Source: Neostapfia colusana
Taxonomy: Eukaryota > Streptophyta > Magnoliopsida > Poales > Poaceae
Direction of reading: 5' to 3'
Assembly (NCBI GenBank): GCA_030760725.1
Contig: JASWHV010000008.1
Location: forward strand, 31,034,720 to 31,098,719
DNA: 64,000 bases
The notes beneath the pieces are model-generated. The model was not told the origin of the DNA, did no database searches, and worked only from the letters and a program-made list of their open reading frames with translations. Positions 59,301 to 64,000 of the stretch are shown one piece after another; position 1 is the first letter of the stretch; every line of letters starts with the position of its first letter. The translations under genes were made by a program, and so were the position numbers.

Positions 59301-60803
59301 AAGGACGAGGTTATAAGGCTCAATCTATGTCTAGTAAATAGTGGTGAAGCCATCGCCATGGAAGTGGACTCCACACTTGAGCAAGACATACGCGAGGGCC
59401 AAAAGAATGATGAGAAGATACAAGAGATCAGACAGCTCATCAAGGAAAGTAAAGCTCCTGGTTTTAGAGAGGATGAACAAGGAACGGTGTGGCACGGGAA
59501 AAGGATCTGTGTGCCAAAAGTAAAGGAGATCCGTGAATTAATTTTGAAGGAGCCTCTCGATTCTGACTATTCCATTCATCCTGGGAGTACGAAGATGTAC
59601 CAGGACCTCAAGAGCAGGTATTGGTGGTATGGCATGAAGCGAGATGTCGCGGAACATGTTGCCCTATGTGACACATGTCAGTTGGTGAAAGCAGAACATC
59701 AACGACCCGCGGGATTGCTACAACCACTCAAAGTGCCTGAATGGAAGTGGGAAGAAATCAGCATGGATTTTATCGTGGGATTGCCTAGGACCCAATCCGG
59801 GTATGATTCAATATGGGTCATTATTGATAGGCTAACCAAGGTAGCTCATTTCATCCCTGTGAAAGAAAGCTACAGCGGATCCAAATTGGCATAATTGTAC
59901 ATGTCAAGGATTGTGTGTTACCATGGAGTGCCAAAGAAGATAGTGTCGGACCGAGGGACACAGTTCATCTCGAGGTTTTGGCAGAAGTTGCATGAAACCA
60001 TGGGAACCCATCTAAACTTCAGCTCTGCCTATCATCCCCAAACTGACAGGCAGACAGAGAGAACCAATTAGATCCTTGAAGATATGTTAAGGGCATGTGC
60101 ACTCAAAAACAATAGGAGTTGGGACAAGAACTTACCGTATGCGGAGTTTTCCTATAACAACAGCTATCAAGCTAGTATGAAGATGTCACCGTTTGAAGCT
60201 TTGTATGGAAGGAAGTGCAGAACTCCCCTATTTTGGAACCAAACAAGAGAAAGTAAAGTGTTTGGTCCAGAAGTGCTACAAGAAGCCGAGGCAAAGGTGA
60301 GGGAGATTCGCAACAACTTGAGGATAGCACAAACACGCCAGAAGAGCTATGCCGATGTACGAAGAAGAGAGCTCGTTTTCAACGTGGGAGACTATGTTTA
60401 TCTCAAGGTGTTCCATATCAGAGGACTTCGTCGGTTCAAGGTGAAAGGGAAGTTGTCACCTCGATACATCGGACCCTTTCAAGTTTTGGAAAGGAAAGGC
60501 GAAGTGGCGTACCAATTAGAGTTACCGGTTCATCTATCGGACGTGCACGATGTATTCCATATGTCACAACTCAAGAAATGTCTGAGGACGCCTGAAGAGG
60601 TGTTACCCATGAATGAAGTGGATGTAGCTGAGGATTTGTCTTATGCCGAGCAACCATACAAGGTTTTGGAGACGATGGAACGCCTCACCAGAAACAAGAG
60701 AATCCGGATGTGCAAGGTGCAGTGGAAGCATCACTCAGAAGAGGAAGCCACCTGGGAACGGGAAGATGAGCTCAAGGCACAATTTCCGGAATTGTTTTCT
60801 TAG
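56334..60803 (+). pseudogene. Element I gag-pol, nearly intact but with two stops in integrase
   Basis: One frame from ATG 56334 runs 1186 codons: gag domain (about residues 60-250), CCHC knuckle (CFSCGEVGHYAHKC, about 342-355), protease DSGA near 404, RT FIDD near 718, RNase H (YCDASG) near 862 and integrase zinc finger (about 1075-1120). TAA at 59892 cuts the integrase core, and TAG at 60069 falls just before its catalytic Glu segment. The rest (60084-60803) holds the Glu region, the GPF-type module and a chromodomain (about 60640-60790), ending at TAG after LFS. Gag, protease, RT and RNase H could still be made; integrase could not. The gene order and single frame are normal for Tekay-type elements. 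Confidence 0.93.
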
Positions 60804-60834
60804 AAACACCAATCTTGAGGACGAGATTTCTTTT

Positions 60835-60848
60835 AAGGGGGGTAGAGC
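60835..60848 (+). other. Polypurine tract of element I
   Basis: The run AAGGGGGGTAGAGC directly precedes the 3' LTR start TGTAACACC at 60849. Confidence 0.82.
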
Positions 60849-62569
60849 TGTAACACCCCAAATTTTGATTCAAAACCTAAACCATGTTCAGAGGGGAATT
60901 TAAAAATTTTTGGACGTGTTGCATGTTTTGCAAAAATTCAAATTCAAACTGGAATTCAAATTAGACTCAAATCAGAAAAGAAATGGAAAAAGAAAAAGAG
61001 AAAACGGGAAAAAACCGGCCAGTGGGCCGAAACCCGCCAGCCGGCCCAATTTCCCCCGCGCCAGCCCGCAGCCGCGCGCCGCGCTATCCCTCACAGACAG
61101 GTGGGACCCACCTGTCATCCCTAACCCCGCGACCCCGGACTCTCCCGCGCCCGCGCGATCTTAACCGATCGGAATACCGCGTCCCTCAGCCCGAATTCTG
61201 GTCCCAGAAGAATCAAACTCGATCACAACTGACCCACCGCCCTCCCCCGGCTATAAAAACCCCAGCCCCGATCGGTTTTTCCCACGCGATCACTGATTTT
61301 TACTCCGGTGAGCACCGAGACTTCGCCGGTGAATTCTGGCCGATCTAAGCTCGGAAACTCTGATCTAACGCGCTGGTCTTGATCCACCGCCTCCGTGGAG
61401 CTTTGCAGGTGCAGAAAACTCGGAGAAATACGGTGTAAACAGAGCGCCGACGAGCTTCGCCGTGGTATTGCCTCGGACCTCGCCGCCGATCACTTTCCAG
61501 GACCCCCGAGCTCGAGAAAACCCCCGAGGTGAGATCCCTGACCTCCCCTCTACCGATCTATGCCATAAGATCACAGTTCTAGGCAGAATTCTCGCGGATC
61601 CGAAACTTTCCGGCGAGATCGCCGCTTCCCGCCGCCGTGCGCCGCCGGCAGCGCCACCCGCGCTCGATCAGAGCGACGTGGCCGCTTGTGCGCCGTTTAT
61701 TTTAAATCGCACGGTAGACTTTAAAACCCCGCGTACCGGTTCGATGTTATAATCTCAGCCGTCGGTTTAAAATCGGACGGTCCACGTCAGCCCCGCGTTA
61801 TAAAGACTGGAATTCTTACGTGCTACCCCCTGGGGTTCTCGGGAAATAAGAGCTAGCCCAGGAAACTTCTGATCTAGCCCCTGGAACTCCAGAAAATCAT
61901 GTAAATTCATTTAAAAATCAGTTTTAGCCCCTGGACTTAATTAAAAATTAGGAAAAACACCTCTGATAAGTGTAGCTAGAACCCTGGAAATTATGAAAAT
62001 AATATTATAGACCCTGTAATGAGGTGAATTCATTATTTTAGCCCTGTTTAGTATTTAATTTAGAAAATTTAATATGTAACTAGTGTTTAAAAATTAAAAA
62101 GTGGGACAAACATAATTGTCAAAATTAATTAAAAGCTTTCTCAGTACTTAGAAAACTTTGGAGTGAGATAAAAATATATTTTGGGCTGAAATGAATCTGT
62201 TTCATTTATTAATCACATTATTTAGTATAGGGACACATTTTTAAGTAAAGAATAGCTATAGAAAAATAGGGAAAATAATTATGAAATAGTTTACATCAGA
62301 GGCCAAGGTCAAAATATGTTATTAAATTATTTAGGACCAAAACCTATACTGTTTAGATGATGTGTATTACTAATTTCATAATAAAATACACAATTATGCA
62401 TAGGAATATAAATCTGAAAATATAGCAACTAGAAAATGATAACTGGAGTTTTTAAAATCCAAAGAGTTCAGTTTAGGGTTGATAGAAATTATGAAGGGAC
62501 ATATGGAGAAGAAAAATACTTTTCATACATACTTGGTAGTTTGATATAAGGAATTTATTTAAAACTGAA

Positions 62570-62617
<48 letters not shown>

Positions 62618-64000
62618 TGTAAGTATAAATATGAACACCAAAGTAGGAATCATACACATATAAATAAAAGTGTATGCAAGCCACAGATCAACACACAAAG
62701 TAACCACAACACATATAATGGTGAATGAATTTCATAAATATGAATGTGTGGTTAGTATGAAGTAAGAAGTGTGAACTATGTCTTATGATGGTTGTTTTTC
62801 TTTTGCTATGTGTGATGGTATGAAGTAGAACCTGTTCAAGAGCAAGTTATTCCTTTCCAAGATCAGGACTACCCATTTCAAGAGCAGCAAGAAGGAGGCA
62901 AGTGTCCTTGACCACTTTGATCCTATGCTAGGATGTGTAGATAGAATTATTTGCATTGTCAAGTTAAATATGAAACCCATGTTAGGAAGTTTCCCTAGAA
63001 TTGCAATACCTTGTTTCCTTGTAGCTTGGGTTGGGATTTATTTTGACATGTTATTTATTTACATGCATATGCTTAGCCATGCTTAGAATGGGATATTTGG
63101 TATATGAGATCATCAGTTTATTATACCGTACTCTTGAATGAGCTATTGAGAGTTATGTAGAGGTAGGGATCAAGGCAAGTTGGATGTTTTGGTTGTGTGC
63201 TAGGTGCACGAGACTTGGGTTTGTGTTTAGTACTTGCCTGGATCCTAAGGACCGGTTCATGGAGCATGTAACCCGGCTTTACAGTGCCAACCACATGCTG
63301 AGATGGGGCAGCTTGGCCAATTAATTAGGTGTATCCCCGGCGTAGTATGGGTGTGTTGGATGGTGCGGGGAATAGGTGTCAGCTGGACTACCATATGAAC
63401 CGCAAGGCTCAAGAGGGGGCCACTGCAGCGGGGTTGGAGCCTCTTGTATGCTGTTAGGGGTGAAACCTCAGTGGGCCCACACTCGTCGGGAATCCCTTTG
63501 TAAAGGCTTCGTAGTGATCTCCTGGCTGCACACCTGGGAAGTGTGAATGTGGATCGTAGCCACTGGCATAATGGAGGTTCTTTTAGTCCACCCGGCAACG
63601 GGGGATGAAATCACTACATGTGGGTACAGTGGTACAAACTCTGCAGAGTCAAAACTGTCTTGACAGCCGTGCTCACGGTCAAGAGCGGCCTGGACTTATT
63701 CATGATTAGAGGATTGATGGTTTTGGAAGTTAAGCGGGGAGCTTAACATTGGTAATGATGTTATGGTTATTGGATTATGATGATGGGATGGGAGATTGGG
63801 ACCATTTCACCTGTGTAGTAATGTAGGTGCTTAATAAGCTAAGGTGATAGGTATTAATTGCGTAGTGCTTTAACCATGAGTTCAACCTCTCCTTGTTCTA
63901 GCCATGCATGATAAAATTTTCCCATACTTGCTGAGTACCATTGGTACTCAACCTTGCATATTTGTTGGTTTATATTGCTGCTCAGGTCAAGATAATGAGG
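60849..64000 (+). repeat. Element I 3' LTR, first 3.15 kb
   Basis: Nearly identical to 51614-54744. It carries TATAAAAA at 61252-61259, exon-1-like 61462-61528 (start codon changed to GTG), exon-2-like 62826-62897 and the first bases of exon 3 (63986 onward). The AT repeat at about 62583-62613 is longer than in the 5' LTR. About 290 bp should remain beyond the window. Confidence 0.93.

Larger units (their letters stand above)
51614..64000 (+). mobile_element. Element I: youngest chromovirus, with ORF0, complete but for the last ~0.3 kb
   Basis: It has a 5' LTR (51614-55033), primer binding site, extra ORF (55253-56032), gag-pol (56334-60803, two stops), polypurine tract and 3' LTR (60849 to beyond 64000). 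It is inserted in the protease of H; the expected target duplication is ATTAT (51609-51613). The two LTRs differ by roughly two to three dozen substitutions over about 3.15 kb by eye, about 1%, plus an expanded AT repeat. It is the only element here with a long intact ORF before gag. Confidence 0.92.

Overview
The window looks like intergenic DNA of a grass (Poaceae) nuclear genome. Nearly all of it is nested LTR retrotransposons, and I found no host gene. The grass call rests on the mix of elements: chromodomain-bearing Ty3/gypsy elements (Tekay/Del-like) with 3-4 kb LTRs, and Sirevirus-like Ty1/copia elements with a long gag and an extra ORF after pol. All primer binding sites match the initiator-Met tRNA type (TGGTATCAGAGC). 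I cannot name the genus. No coding region of gag-pol size is intact.

Layout, left to right. (A/B) 1-16517 is a tandem of two Tekay-like elements sharing one 4.09-kb LTR (3550-7640): internal A (pol only, cut by the window edge), LTR, internal B, and a 5'-truncated LTR. Its last base abuts the middle of the 5' LTR of element C (16518-25005, chromovirus, 3.1-kb LTR). C in turn sits inside the pol gene of Sirevirus-like element D (25006 to about 30975), which carries an extra acidic ORF. Next come a gypsy pol fragment J (about 30976-33156), a minus-strand LTR piece K inserted into J (33157-35079), and Sirevirus-like element E inserted into K (35080-43299). E is cut in its extra ORF by the LTR and leader of chromovirus G (43300 to about 47925). 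G is joined head-on to a minus-strand chromovirus H (about 47926-51613), whose protease is interrupted by the youngest element, I (51614 to beyond the window end).

Two observations stand out. First, element I has an intact 259-aa ORF between its primer binding site and gag. Its N-terminus matches the histone H3 tail in register from the start Met: TARKSTGG at H3 positions 6-13, with K9 kept and K4, K14 and K18 changed. Its integrase ends in a chromodomain, the module that reads methylated H3 tails in related elements. Second, the long LTRs of I, C, G and K each seem to contain a small split acidic ORF. It has splice-like exon borders, the same intron phase in every family, a GC-AG type second donor, and exon 2 lengths that are all multiples of three. 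K and G resemble each other at the protein level. I do not recall a description of this LTR micro-gene; it is an inference from sequence.

Regulatory sequence is also rich. Element C has about 12 ACGTG/G-box-like sites at a ~53-bp period upstream of its TATA-like box. The Sirevirus-like LTRs and the spacers before their extra ORFs share clusters of the palindrome CGGACTAGTCCG. Stop codons, frameshifts and a microhomology deletion show most copies decaying, many stops fitting C-to-T change. The I LTR pair differs at only about 1% by eye, so I is recent.
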